From positions 62,001 through 126,000 of the forward strand of contig CAVURD010000013.1 in NCBI GenBank assembly GCA_963743785.1: a stretch of DNA of 64,000 nt, given 5' to 3'. The notes beneath the pieces were generated by a model. It ran no database searches. It saw nothing but the letters and a program-made list of their open reading frames with translations, and was not told the origin of the DNA. The translations under genes were made by a program, and so were the position numbers. This DNA comes from Bog-473 sp963743785. Lineage in GTDB: Bacteria > Actinomycetota > Acidimicrobiia > Acidimicrobiales > RAAP-2. Positions within the stretch are counted from its first letter, which is position 1; each line of letters begins with the position of its first letter. Below, piece by piece: positions 46,769 through 55,030 of this stretch.

Positions 46769-47611
46769 CTACCTCGCCGGTGGCTCGGGTACGCCGAAGG
46801 CGGCGTCGCGTTCGCGGACCGCGCCGCGCAGCCCGATCTCGGCGATCCGGTCCGAAAAAGCCTTTGCCTCGGGGGCACGGTGACCGATGGCGTCGTTGAG
46901 GGCGGCAAACTTCTGGAGCTGCGATCGGCCCATCAGCTCGACACCCATGTTGACCACGCGTTTGTTGGCGATGAGGAGGTCCCGACCGATCAATGCCATG
47001 CGGGAGGCCAGCTCGAGGACCACCTCATCGAGCTGATCCGATGGCGCCGTGCCCACGACCAATCCCATCGCTTCGGCCTGGATTCCGGTCACGGTGTCGC
47101 CCGTGAGCAGCAGCCGCTTGGTCCACTGAGGTCCGAGGTGGTACAGCCACATGTTGGTGGGTGGGACGCCCATTGAGCGTACCGGGGGGAACCCGATCCG
47201 AGCGTCTTCAGCGGCAATCACCAGATCGCAGTGCAGTGCCAGATCGGTACCACCGGCCAGACAATTCCCCTGGACTTGGGCGATGACGGGAATGGCACAG
47301 TCCCACACCTTGGCCCACCCCGATGCCAGGTCCAGCATGGCCGTGACGTCACCTTCGATGGCCGCGTGAGGGACGAAGTCGCCCGGCTCGACGTCTTCAG
47401 CGACGAAGCCATAGCCAGACGAAAAGGAACGACCCGTGCTCCGGATGACCACCACGCGGACGTGCCGGTCACTCTCGGCGGCGGCAACGGCTTGGAGGAT
47501 CTCGCGAACCGCTCTCGGGGTCAGCGGGTTGTGCTGGTCGGGCCGGTTCAGGGTCACGCGACGGACGAATCCGATCTGCTCCACGGTGAGCGTCGCCGCG
47601 TCGGCCGTCAT
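46769..47611 (-). CDS. Enoyl-CoA hydratase/isomerase family (crotonase)
   Basis: 280 residues. STGRSFSSGYGF holds the first oxyanion loop, and IPVIAQVQGNCLAGGTDLAL the second. RIGFPPVRSMGVPPTNMWLY lies where the catalytic glutamates usually are, and here the second Glu position looks replaced, so hydratase activity is uncertain. It is oligomeric in the cytoplasm. ATG at 47611 overlaps the stop of the acyl-CoA ligase (ATGA), forming a ligase-crotonase pair for degradation of some acid. Confidence 0.87.
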   Translation of the reverse strand: MTADAATLTVEQIGFVRRVTLNRPDQHNPLTPRAVREILQAVAAAESDRHVRVVVIRSTGRSFSSGYGFVAEDVEPGDFVPHAAIEGDVTAMLDLASGWAKVWDCAIPVIAQVQGNCLAGGTDLALHCDLVIAAEDARIGFPPVRSMGVPPTNMWLYHLGPQWTKRLLLTGDTVTGIQAEAMGLVVGTAPSDQLDEVVLELASRMALIGRDLLIANKRVVNMGVELMGRSQLQKFAALNDAIGHRAPEAKAFSDRIAEIGLRGAVRERDAAFGVPEPPAR

Positions 47612-49125
47612 GACGTACTCCTCGGCTGGTCTTCTGACACCAATTGGGACTTGAGCACTTTGCCGGCCTCATTGCGCGGGAGGGAATCGACCAGGGTAAT
47701 CCGGCGGGGCACCTTGTAGTCGGCTAACCGGTCGAGCAGAAAGCTTCGGATGGCCGCGACCGAAGGGGCCCGTCCGGGCCGCGTCACCAGCCAGGCGGCG
47801 ACGTCTTCCCCGAGCACCGGGTGCGGGATCCCGGCGACTGCGGCATCGGTGACGTCGGGATGTTCGAAAAGGACCGCCTCGACCTCTCCCGGCACAATAT
47901 TGTGCCCGCCGCGAATGATGATTTCCTTCTGGCGCCCGACGACCCACAGAAAGCCGTCAGAGTCGAGATAGCCGAGGTCGCCACTGTGCAGCCAGCCACC
48001 GGCCCAGGTCTGTGACGACGCGTCCGGGTCATGGAAATACGACCGCTGGTGTCGCGCGTCCCGCACGGTGATCTGGCCGACTTCCCCGACCGGCAACTCC
48101 GAGCCGTCGGGGTCGATGATGCGCAGGGCGACGCCCGGCAGAGGGCGTCCCACGGAGCCGGCGTGCCTGCCGCCGTCACCGATAGGTGTGGCTGAGACGG
48201 CGCCGAATTCCGTCATGCCGTAGCCGTTCATGACGTCGGCGTTGGGGAGGTGGGAACCGAACCGGCGGAGAGTCTCGGTGGCGATGGGCGCGCTGCCGAT
48301 GTTGACCACGGCCAGGCTGGAGAGATCGGCCGTGTCGAAGTGAGGGTCGGCCACGATCAGCTGCACCATCGCCGGCACCAGGAAGGCGGCGACCGGTCGG
48401 GCCGACGCCACCACCCGCAGCCAGCGTCGAGAATCGAAACGGGGCAGAAACCACCCGCTCAGGCCACCGCGCATCGGTCCGCAGATGAGGAGCGAACCGC
48501 TGGTGGTCGAGAACGGCGAGGAGGTGATGAAGCCGAGGCCGAGCCAGCTCGAGGGTACCCGGTCGCTCGAAGAAAGCCCGCTGTGGCGCACCAGTACGCC
48601 CTTGGGCGCGCCCGTCGTGCCCGAGGTGTACATGATGTCGGCCACGTCGTCGGGGCGGATCCGATGCTCGAGGTCGGAGGGATCGGAGTCGAGCAGGTCG
48701 CTCCACGCCTGCCCGGAGACGCCGGCGCTGCCGACCGTGGCCGTGAGCTCGATGCCCGCCTGCAGACCTGGATGCGCCGCCAGCACCGAATCGCTGGCTA
48801 GGAGACCCTTGACCCCGGCATGGCCCAGGATGGCGGTGAGCTCAGGACCGCTGAGGCGGGTGTTCAGCGGCACCGCCACACCCCCCGCCTTGTGGATCGC
48901 CACGTACGAGACGAGCCATTCGAAGGGACGCTCCTCGGTGATGGCCAGGGCCACTCGGTCGCCCGGCCGCACGCCTCGGCCGCGCAGCCCCCGAGCGAGC
49001 CGGTTCGACCGGTGGTGCCACTGGCGGAGGCTCAGATCGGTCCCGTCGCCCAGGTTTTTCCAGGCCACGTCGTCGGGGAACACGTCGGCCAGGTGAGCCA
49101 GGAGTTCCGGTTGGAGCAACGTCAT
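47608..49125 (-). CDS. Acyl-CoA synthetase (AMP-forming)
   Basis: 505 residues. The P-loop motif MYTSGTTGAPKGVLVRHSG, NGYGMTEFGAVSATPIG (A5), GGWLHSGDLGYLDSDGFLWV (A7/A8 hinge with its Asp) and the catalytic lysine in PRNEAGKVLKSQLV are all intact. The wide substrate-pocket region does not tell which acid is used. It starts 24 bases after the phosphotriesterase-like gene on the same strand and overlaps the crotonase, so three genes (49150-50121, ligase, crotonase) look like one operon. Confidence 0.92.
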   Translation of the reverse strand: MTLLQPELLAHLADVFPDDVAWKNLGDGTDLSLRQWHHRSNRLARGLRGRGVRPGDRVALAITEERPFEWLVSYVAIHKAGGVAVPLNTRLSGPELTAILGHAGVKGLLASDSVLAAHPGLQAGIELTATVGSAGVSGQAWSDLLDSDPSDLEHRIRPDDVADIMYTSGTTGAPKGVLVRHSGLSSSDRVPSSWLGLGFITSSPFSTTSGSLLICGPMRGGLSGWFLPRFDSRRWLRVVASARPVAAFLVPAMVQLIVADPHFDTADLSSLAVVNIGSAPIATETLRRFGSHLPNADVMNGYGMTEFGAVSATPIGDGGRHAGSVGRPLPGVALRIIDPDGSELPVGEVGQITVRDARHQRSYFHDPDASSQTWAGGWLHSGDLGYLDSDGFLWVVGRQKEIIIRGGHNIVPGEVEAVLFEHPDVTDAAVAGIPHPVLGEDVAAWLVTRPGRAPSVAAIRSFLLDRLADYKVPRRITLVDSLPRNEAGKVLKSQLVSEDQPRSTS

Positions 49126-49149
49126 CGGCGGGTGGTCGTGGAGCTCCGG

Positions 49150-50121
49150 CTAGTACGGAGCGCCGCCCTCGAGGATGCGCCGAGGATTGGTCACCATCAT
49201 CGTCTCGATGTCGGCGTCGCTGATGCCGCTGGCCCGCATGGCCGGCAGCACGTCCTCGGGGATGTGGGTCCACCGCCAGTCCTTCGCCGCCTCTGACATC
49301 GAGCGGGGAAACCAGTCCACGAAGCACATGGCGTCGTGTGAGAGCACGATGCGCTCGGCGTACCCCCGATCGCACAGCCGCGCCACTGCGCTGATCCTCT
49401 CGTCAATCGTGAATCCCATCAATCCGAAATGATCGAAGCCCAGGAATGACCCGTTCTCGATGAGCTCGAGGTGATAGGCGGTATTGAGCGTGCCCCCGCT
49501 GTGACCGATCACCACTCGGGAGAGGTCGACCCCTTCCTCCTTGAAGATGCGCTGCTGATGGAGACCCCATGGTTCGGGTGGTGTCGGGGTGTGCGTCGTG
49601 ATCGGGACGCCCGTGGCCCGGTGGGCTTGGGCCACCGCCCGCAGCACGCGCTCGACGCCAGGGGTGATACCCGGGCGATCGGTGGCGCATTTCAAGATGC
49701 CGGCGCGCACGCCCGTGTCGGCAACGCCCTCACGAATCTCCCGAATGAATATCTCGACCATCGGCTCGGGCCCGCCCATGACGGTGCCTGGGCCACGAAA
49801 GTGAAAGAACATCGGCACGTCGTTGTAGGTGTAGACGCCGGTTGCCACCACGATGTTGAGTTCGGGCACGAGATCGGAGATCGCCTTGACCCGCGGTATG
49901 TAGCGGCCCAATCCGATGACGGTCAGGTCGACCAGCGTGTCGATGCCTTTGTGCTTGAGTTCTCTCAATTTGGCGACGGCACGGGCTCGTTGGCCCGACT
50001 CGTCCCACTCCTCGGCCGTCTTCTCGATGTCGGGGCTGAGCACGAAGATGTGCTCGTGCATCAACGTGGCCCCCAAATCCGCCCCGTCAATCGGCCCTTG
50101 GACGGTGTTGACCTGGGACAT
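49150..50121 (-). CDS. Phosphotriesterase-like metal-dependent hydrolase
   Basis: 323-residue amidohydrolase-superfamily TIM barrel. Metal ligands are visible: LMHEHIFVLS (HxH), the probable bridging lysine in RAGILKCATDR, VPITTHTPTPP, RVVIGHSGGTL and the late Asp in VLSHDAMCFVDWFP. Family members act as lactonases or phosphotriesterases, and lactone hydrolysis is the commoner natural role. ATG at 50121 follows GAAGGAG. It probably leads the minus-strand operon with the ligase and crotonase. Confidence 0.9.
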   Translation of the reverse strand: MSQVNTVQGPIDGADLGATLMHEHIFVLSPDIEKTAEEWDESGQRARAVAKLRELKHKGIDTLVDLTVIGLGRYIPRVKAISDLVPELNIVVATGVYTYNDVPMFFHFRGPGTVMGGPEPMVEIFIREIREGVADTGVRAGILKCATDRPGITPGVERVLRAVAQAHRATGVPITTHTPTPPEPWGLHQQRIFKEEGVDLSRVVIGHSGGTLNTAYHLELIENGSFLGFDHFGLMGFTIDERISAVARLCDRGYAERIVLSHDAMCFVDWFPRSMSEAAKDWRWTHIPEDVLPAMRASGISDADIETMMVTNPRRILEGGAPY

Positions 50122-50304
50122 CGCACTCCTTCTCGGCCTCGCTGGAAGAACCGTGGCGGCGCGGGCGAGCGTAGTGGGGCCGGCCCGGCTTCGCCCAGCG
50201 GTTCTTTGGCCCAATTGTCCCAGGAGGGTCACAGTGGATCCTGCGGTTGACCCGAAACAGAGATGGTCGGATGGAGGCGTTCCCCACAGCGAAGGTCACT
50301 GAGT

Positions 50305-50628
50305 ATGCCGCGTCCCAGCGAACCACCCTCTCCCGAGTCTCGAGCCCGCACCAACGTCCGACTCCGACGGTTGACTCGTTCCGCCGTGATCGCGGCGACG
50401 GGGGCCAGCGCTCTCGTCGGGGTGGTCGTGGCCAAAGAGGTTCCGGGTGGCTCCAGCAACACGTCATCCACCAGGGGCACGCCCGCCGCGGTGACACCGA
50501 CGACCTCCGCGACCTCGACGACATCGGGGTCATCGTCAACCGCGTCGTCCAAGGGCAGTACCACCACGAACGCGCCGACCACGACCACCACCGTCCCGAC
50601 GGTCACGTCCGGAGGGACCTCACGATGA
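50305..50628 (+). CDS. Small membrane protein with Ser/Thr-rich tail, first gene of redox operon
   Basis: 107 residues. An Arg-rich N-terminus (ARTNVRLRRLTRS) precedes one hydrophobic helix (AVIAATGASALVGVVVAKEV), and the rest is a Ser/Thr/Gly/Pro-rich low-complexity tail. No cofactor motif is certain; TGAS inside the helix is only part of the known ApbE flavinylation consensus. The stop overlaps the ApbE start (ATGA), tying it to the redox genes. It may be the membrane anchor of the system. No FMN-binding domain is seen. Confidence 0.6.
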   Translation: MPRPSEPPSPESRARTNVRLRRLTRSAVIAATGASALVGVVVAKEVPGGSSNTSSTRGTPAAVTPTTSATSTTSGSSSTASSKGSTTTNAPTTTTTVPTVTSGGTSR

Positions 50629-51578
50629 CCACCACGATGGCCGGTGCCGCGACCGAGAAGCTCCTGGTCCGGAGCTGGCCCGCCATCGGGACACACGCCA
50701 CCGTGGTCGTGCAGCGCCCGGATCACGCCGACGCCGCCGAGGTGATCCTCCGGGCTGAGATCGACGTCTTCGACCGCGCCTGCAGTCGATTCCGAGGTGA
50801 CTCGGAGTTGCAGGCGGTCCACGCCCAGGCCGGCCGTCCCGTGCCCGTCAGTGAGGCGCTGTTCGAGGCGCTCGCCGTGGCTTGCACGGTGGCCCACCGG
50901 ACGGCCGGTGCGGTCGACCCGACCATCGGCAACGCCATCGAACGATTGGGGTACGACCGCGACCTCAGCGAGGTGGGGTGCCAGCCGGGGTCTGCCCTGC
51001 TCGAGCTGGATCCGGCGATCGGCTACATGCACGTCCAGCTCGACCGGGCCCGGCGCACCGTGCGCATTCCGCGGGGCGTCAAGCTTGATCTCGGCTCATC
51101 GGCCAAGGCGCTGATCGCTGATCGGGCCGCCGCTCGCATCGCCGGCTCGGTCGGCACCGGCGCCCTCGTCAGTATCGGTGGCGATGTGGCCGTTGCCGGC
51201 GAGCCGCCGCCCGAAGGTTGGGCGGTGGGGATTGCCGTGTCATCGTCCCGGCCGCCCGGCGAGGCTGATCAGGTGGTGGCCATTCGTCGCGGCGGCCTGG
51301 CCAGTTCCAGCCCGTCCGTGCGGAGGTGGACGGTGGGGGACCGCGAGGTCCATCACATCGTCGACCCGATGACGGGCGATTGCGTCTCGCCCTATTGGAC
51401 CCTGGTATCGGCGACGGGTGCCAGTTGCGTCGAGGCCAACGCCGTCACGACGGCGGCGCTGGTGTGGGGTCACCAGGCTCTTCGGCGGGTGCCGTCCTTC
51501 GATCAAGCCGTCCGCCTGGTTCGCCACGACGGCCGGATCTTTTCGCTCAACGGTTGGCCCGAGGAGCGGGCGGCATGA
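50625..51578 (+). CDS. apbE: FAD:protein FMN transferase (ApbE)
   Basis: Transfers FMN from FAD to a Ser/Thr of target proteins. 317 residues. SWPAIGTHATVVVQ opens the domain, LDLGSSAKALIADRAAARIA is the FAD-binding helix, LVSIGGDVAVAGEPPP the next loop, and HHIVDPMTGDCVSPYWTL contains the conserved His and Asp. No clear signal peptide, so the place of action is uncertain. Both neighbours overlap it by ATGA. It lies in an operon with a haem-type membrane protein, a NuoF-like protein and a ferredoxin, so the target is probably within this redox module. Confidence 0.93.
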   Translation: MTTTMAGAATEKLLVRSWPAIGTHATVVVQRPDHADAAEVILRAEIDVFDRACSRFRGDSELQAVHAQAGRPVPVSEALFEALAVACTVAHRTAGAVDPTIGNAIERLGYDRDLSEVGCQPGSALLELDPAIGYMHVQLDRARRTVRIPRGVKLDLGSSAKALIADRAAARIAGSVGTGALVSIGGDVAVAGEPPPEGWAVGIAVSSSRPPGEADQVVAIRRGGLASSSPSVRRWTVGDREVHHIVDPMTGDCVSPYWTLVSATGASCVEANAVTTAALVWGHQALRRVPSFDQAVRLVRHDGRIFSLNGWPEERAA

Positions 51579-52198
51579 ACTCGACTGCTCTTTGGTACAC
51601 GACTCGGGCCACCGGCATCGTGGCGCTCCTCCTGCTGACGGCAACCATGGTTCTGGGCATCGCCACAACGAACCGGGCCAGGGCGCGGCGGTGGCCCGGC
51701 TTCGCCCAACAGGAGATCCACCGACGCATCTCGTTGTTGGCGGTGGTGTTCCTGGCCATCCATGTCCTGACCAGCGTGCTCGATACGTTTGTCTCCATTT
51801 CGTGGGTCTCGGCCGTGGTGCCCTTCACCTCCTCCTACAGCCGCCTGTGGGTCGGCGTGGGTACCGTCAGCCTCGACCTCATGCTGGCGGTCCTGGTTTC
51901 GAGTCTCCTGCGGTCCCGCATGAAGCCGGGCACGTGGCGAGGTCTGCACTGGCTGGCCTATCTCTCCTGGCCGGTGGCCCTGGCCCACACCTTCGGCATG
52001 GGGACCGACGCGGCGGAGCCGTGGGTCGTCGCGCTCGGGATTCTCTGTGTGCTCTCGGTCGGGTCGGCACTGCTCTGGCGATTCCGGGTGGTGGCGCGGC
52101 AGAGGCGGATCGGAGCCGCCGCGGTCGACGCGGTCGACGCGGTCGAACCGCAGAAGCATCTCGCTCTCACCGGAGGCGGCGGCCGGGGTCGGTCATGA
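51575..52198 (+). CDS. Ferric-reductase-like haem b membrane protein
   Basis: 207 residues with about six hydrophobic helices. Two helices contain paired histidines at 13-residue distance: IHRRISLLAVVFLAIHVL and LHWLAYLSWPVALAH. This matches bis-His haem b ligation in ferric reductase/YedZ-like proteins. The C-terminus is basic and cytoplasmic. Expected to carry electrons across the membrane. ATG overlaps the ApbE stop and its own stop overlaps the NuoF-like gene, so stoichiometric production is likely. Confidence 0.88.
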   Translation: MNSTALWYTTRATGIVALLLLTATMVLGIATTNRARARRWPGFAQQEIHRRISLLAVVFLAIHVLTSVLDTFVSISWVSAVVPFTSSYSRLWVGVGTVSLDLMLAVLVSSLLRSRMKPGTWRGLHWLAYLSWPVALAHTFGMGTDAAEPWVVALGILCVLSVGSALLWRFRVVARQRRIGAAAVDAVDAVEPQKHLALTGGGGRGRS

Positions 52199-53478
52199 CG
52201 CGTCACGCCGGCGATACCCTCCCCGACACCGATCGGTACAGCTTGCTCGGCCACCCGGCCGATCTGGCCGGACACCTGCGGGAACTCGGGCCGCTGCCCA
52301 TCCCCAGCGTGATCGATCACGCATGGCGGCGGGCACTGGTCGACACCCTCGAGGCGTCGGGACTGTCCGGACGCGGCGGGGCGGCCTTTCCCGCCGCGAG
52401 AAAGCTGGCCGCGGCCCACCGGGATGATCGGGTGGGCGTCATCGTGGTCAACGGCATGGAGGGTGAGCCGGCCAGCGACAAGGACAAGGTGCTGTTGACC
52501 AGGGCGCCGCACCTCGTGCTCGATGGCGCCCAACTGCTGGCCGCCTCGGGCGGGGCGGATCGGATCGTGGTGTGCATCCCGGTCGGTCGGGACGCGGTCG
52601 CCGCCGCCGTGGTCTCCGCCATGGCCGAGCGGTCGGCGGGAGGGCATGCCCGCACGGTCGAAGAAGTGGTCCGACCCCCTGATCATTTCGTGGCCGGTGA
52701 GGAGTCCGCCCTGGCGCAGTGGATCCATGACGGGCGCTCGCTGCCGTCGTTCCGGCCCGACAAGTCGGTTCGTCTCCGTATCGGCCGGCGCTCGGCCCTC
52801 ATCCACAACGCCGAGACTCTGGCCCACGTGGCGTTGATCGCCCGGCTCGGGGCGGGCGCGTTCCGGGCCCACGGGATGCCCGAAGATCCCGGTACCTCAT
52901 TGGTGACGGTGACCGGTGCGGTGGCCCGCCCCGGCGTGGTCGAAGTCGAGCGAGGCACCCCGTTGGTCGACATCGTGGCCAGGGCGACGCCGACCGCTTC
53001 CATCGCCGCCCTCTTGGTGGGTGGCTACGGCGGCACGTGGATCGGGCCGCGCCACTTTGACACGCCGTACGCCTCCATCCCTCTTCGCACGATCGGCGCG
53101 TCAGCGGGAGTCGGCATCATCGTCGTCCTCGGTGCGCCGGCCTGCGGCCTGGTTGAGACCGCACGGATGGCTCGGTATGCCGCTCTCCAGAGCTCGGGCC
53201 AGTGCGGACCGTGCGTGTTCGGTCTGCCCGCCGTGGCCGAGGATCTGTCCCGACTCGCCCGAGGCACCCCCGATCCGCCGCTGATGACCCGGCTCTCGCG
53301 CCGGCTGGAGCAGATCAATGGTCGCGGTGCCTGCCGGCATCCCGACGGCGCCGTCGGGATGGTGCGCAGCGCGCTCGAGGTCTTCGCCACGGATGTGTCA
53401 GCCCACCTGCGGGGCGAACCCTGCGACCATCGTGGCCGGCCGACCCAACTCCAGCTCCCAGTGCCCATCGAGGTGTGA
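52195..53478 (+). CDS. NuoF-like NADH-binding flavo-iron-sulfur protein
   Basis: 427 residues related to complex I NuoF and RnfC. GLSGRGGAAFPAARKLAAA is the FMN/NADH glycine loop, VNGMEGEPASDKDKVLL matches the NuoF GEP motif, then a soluble-ligand-binding SLBB part follows. At the C-terminus QSSGQCGPCVFGLP and GRGACRHPDG give three cysteines; the first Cys of the NuoF CGxCxxC motif is Ser here. The iron-sulfur cluster is therefore probably altered. ATG overlaps the membrane protein stop. It should take electrons from NAD(P)H and pass them to the ferredoxin or the haem protein. Confidence 0.9.
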   Translation: MTRHAGDTLPDTDRYSLLGHPADLAGHLRELGPLPIPSVIDHAWRRALVDTLEASGLSGRGGAAFPAARKLAAAHRDDRVGVIVVNGMEGEPASDKDKVLLTRAPHLVLDGAQLLAASGGADRIVVCIPVGRDAVAAAVVSAMAERSAGGHARTVEEVVRPPDHFVAGEESALAQWIHDGRSLPSFRPDKSVRLRIGRRSALIHNAETLAHVALIARLGAGAFRAHGMPEDPGTSLVTVTGAVARPGVVEVERGTPLVDIVARATPTASIAALLVGGYGGTWIGPRHFDTPYASIPLRTIGASAGVGIIVVLGAPACGLVETARMARYAALQSSGQCGPCVFGLPAVAEDLSRLARGTPDPPLMTRLSRRLEQINGRGACRHPDGAVGMVRSALEVFATDVSAHLRGEPCDHRGRPTQLQLPVPIEV

Positions 53479-53479
53479 C

Positions 53480-53695
53480 GTGACCCGACTGCAACTCTCC
53501 ATCGATCCGGTGGCCTGCGACGCCTATGGCTACTGCGCCGAAATCCTGCCCGAAGCCATCACCCTCGACGAGTGGGGCTACCCCATGCTCGACGGCACGT
53601 GCCTTCCCCCTGAGTTGCTGGCCCTGGCCAGGCGGGCTGCTCGCGACTGCCCCCGCCGCGCGCTCACCCTGCGGGAGACCAAGAGACCCGATTGA
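53480..53695 (+). CDS. Three-cysteine ferredoxin, [3Fe-4S] type
   Basis: 71 residues. Cysteines are spaced as in P450-type [3Fe-4S] ferredoxins: CDAYGYC with no fourth Cys, then ARDCPRRAL. The middle (LPEAITLDEWGYP) matches this family's loop. GTG at 53480 follows the NuoF-like stop by one base. It is the fifth and last gene of the redox operon, and should be a cytoplasmic one-electron carrier. Confidence 0.88.
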   Translation: MTRLQLSIDPVACDAYGYCAEILPEAITLDEWGYPMLDGTCLPPELLALARRAARDCPRRALTLRETKRPD

Positions 53696-53719
53696 CACGC
53701 TGGGCCACACTGTTGGTCC

Positions 53720-53839
53720 ATGGCCACGCGTCCCGTCTGCCGGTTCAGCTACGGAGCCCTACCGTGTCGCGCCTCGGTGGCCGCGCCCGAGGTGCTCCCG
53801 CACCGACATGACGTCGACCGGATCCTGGGCCAAGCGTGA
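53720..53839 (+). CDS. Possible 39-residue protein
   Basis: ATG GCC ACG starts an ORF of 39 codons (MATRPVCRFSYGALPCRASV and so on) that ends at a TGA overlapping the GTG of the GNAT gene by GTGA. Overlap coupling and two Cys residues make it plausible. No ribosome site is strong and no family is recognised. May be chance. Confidence 0.3.
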   Translation: MATRPVCRFSYGALPCRASVAAPEVLPHRHDVDRILGQA

Positions 53840-54306
53840 CGGTTTTCGTCTCGGCCGATGACGTCACGGTGCGAGACGCCAAGGACCGTGACATCGGTCG
53901 GATCGTGGAGCTCCTCGATCTCGGCTCATTGGCCGAAGGCAAGGAGGACCCCCTCGACCTGGGCCCGTACCTGGCAGCTCTGGCCGAGATCAGGCGGCAG
54001 CCGGGTGGGGTGCTGGTCGCCGAGTGGGAGGGACGCGTGGTCGGCGTCTGCCAACTGATCGTGTTCCGCCACATCCAGTCCCACGGAGGGCTCTGCGCCG
54101 AGATCGAGTCCGTCCACGTGCACCCCGACCAGCGGGGTCACGGTGTCGGCCACATCCTGATGGAGGCGGCCATCGAGCGGGCGCGCCATCTGGGGTGTTA
54201 CCGAGTACAGCTCACCAGCAATGTGGCCCGCCCCGACGCCCATCGCTTCTACGCGGCATTGGGATTTTCGCCATCGCACCGAGGATTCAAGTTGGCGTTG
54301 CCGTAA
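53836..54306 (+). CDS. GNAT family N-acetyltransferase
   Basis: 156 residues. VRDAKDRDIGRIVELLDLGS opens, LVAEWEGRVVGVCQLIVFRH and EIESVHVHPDQRGHGVGHIL (RGHGVG binds CoA) form motif A, and RVQLTSNVARPDAHRFYAAL with GFSPSHRGFKLAL ends the domain. Resembles aminoglycoside/small-molecule GNATs such as the PhnO-like group; the acceptor is unknown. GTG start at 53836. It is separated from the redox operon by about 140 bases. Confidence 0.88.
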   Translation: MTVFVSADDVTVRDAKDRDIGRIVELLDLGSLAEGKEDPLDLGPYLAALAEIRRQPGGVLVAEWEGRVVGVCQLIVFRHIQSHGGLCAEIESVHVHPDQRGHGVGHILMEAAIERARHLGCYRVQLTSNVARPDAHRFYAALGFSPSHRGFKLALP

Positions 54307-54358
54307 GCGTATGGAGAAAACAAACAGATATCGAGGTCAGCGGCGTGGCGGGAGATGT

Positions 54359-54381
54359 TGTAATCATGTAATCTTGTAACT
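54359..54381 (+). promoter_or_regulatory. Three direct 8-bp repeats abutting the start codon
   Basis: TGTAATCA, TGTAATCT and TGTAACTA start at 54359, 54367 and 54375, exactly eight bases apart, and run into the ATG at 54382. No Shine-Dalgarno is left between them. TAATCT at 54369-54374 lies at a suitable distance for a -10 box of a leaderless transcript. Repeats of this type are typical operators of ribbon-helix-helix proteins. Confidence 0.6.
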
Positions 54382-55005
54382 ATGACAACCAACTCACAAG
54401 ATTTCCCAGGACCGAGGGGCGGGCACCGAGGCGGACGAAGGGGTGGCGGCCGTCGAGGTGGGCAGAATCCGCCGACGAGTCCCGAACAAGAACGGTTGAT
54501 CGGCGCCTGGTTTGCCGGCCGCATCCCCCAAGCGTGGTTCCTCGGCCCGGCCACGGTCGAGATCGACCCCGACGAGGTGCAGGTGGTGGGCACGCTTCCG
54601 GCGCCCGAACTTCCCGACGGGTCGAGCGACGACGAGGTGCAGGTGGCCGAACTCGCCCGCATCAGCGGGCACCGAGAGGAAACCCGAGAGGCCCGCATGC
54701 GCATAGCCGACGAAGCGCAGCCGTCCTTCCGGCGCTCCGTGTCGTGGGGAGCTCAGTGTGGTGGCAGCCGGGTCCTCTTCACCACCGCCGGCGTCCCGGT
54801 CATGACGAGACTGCGACTGGCGGACCGTCGAGTGCTGGACACGTTGATCGATGCCGGGGTTGCTCGCAGCCGGAGCGAGGCGTTGGCCTGGTGCGTGCGC
54901 CTGGTGGCCGAGCATGAAGCCGACTGGATCCAAGAATTGCGTGACGCCATGACGTCGGTCGAGGAGGTTCGCTCCCGCGGACCGCAAGGTGCCGGCCAGG
55001 CCTGA
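54382..55005 (+). CDS. Gly/Arg-rich protein with ribbon-helix-helix-like C-terminus
   Basis: 207 residues. The N-terminus is low complexity (PRGGHRGGRRGGGRRGGQNP), a linker contains VEIDPDEVQVVGTLPAPELP, and the C-terminal 90 residues read TRLRLADRRVLDTLIDAGVA then SRSEALAWCVRLVAEHEADW. This fits a ribbon-helix-helix DNA-binding or dimerisation fold. I do not recognise a named family. The RGG-like start suggests nucleic-acid contact. The direct repeats at the start codon suggest it may control itself (inference). Confidence 0.65.
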   Translation: MTTNSQDFPGPRGGHRGGRRGGGRRGGQNPPTSPEQERLIGAWFAGRIPQAWFLGPATVEIDPDEVQVVGTLPAPELPDGSSDDEVQVAELARISGHREETREARMRIADEAQPSFRRSVSWGAQCGGSRVLFTTAGVPVMTRLRLADRRVLDTLIDAGVARSRSEALAWCVRLVAEHEADWIQELRDAMTSVEEVRSRGPQGAGQA

Positions 55006-55030
55006 CCGGCGGCCGGGCGAACAGGCCGAT

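Noticed and set aside
50305..50628. TGAS in the small membrane protein as an ApbE flavinylation site
   Set aside because: The motif lies in the membrane helix and lacks the upstream Asp of the consensus; kept only as a remark.
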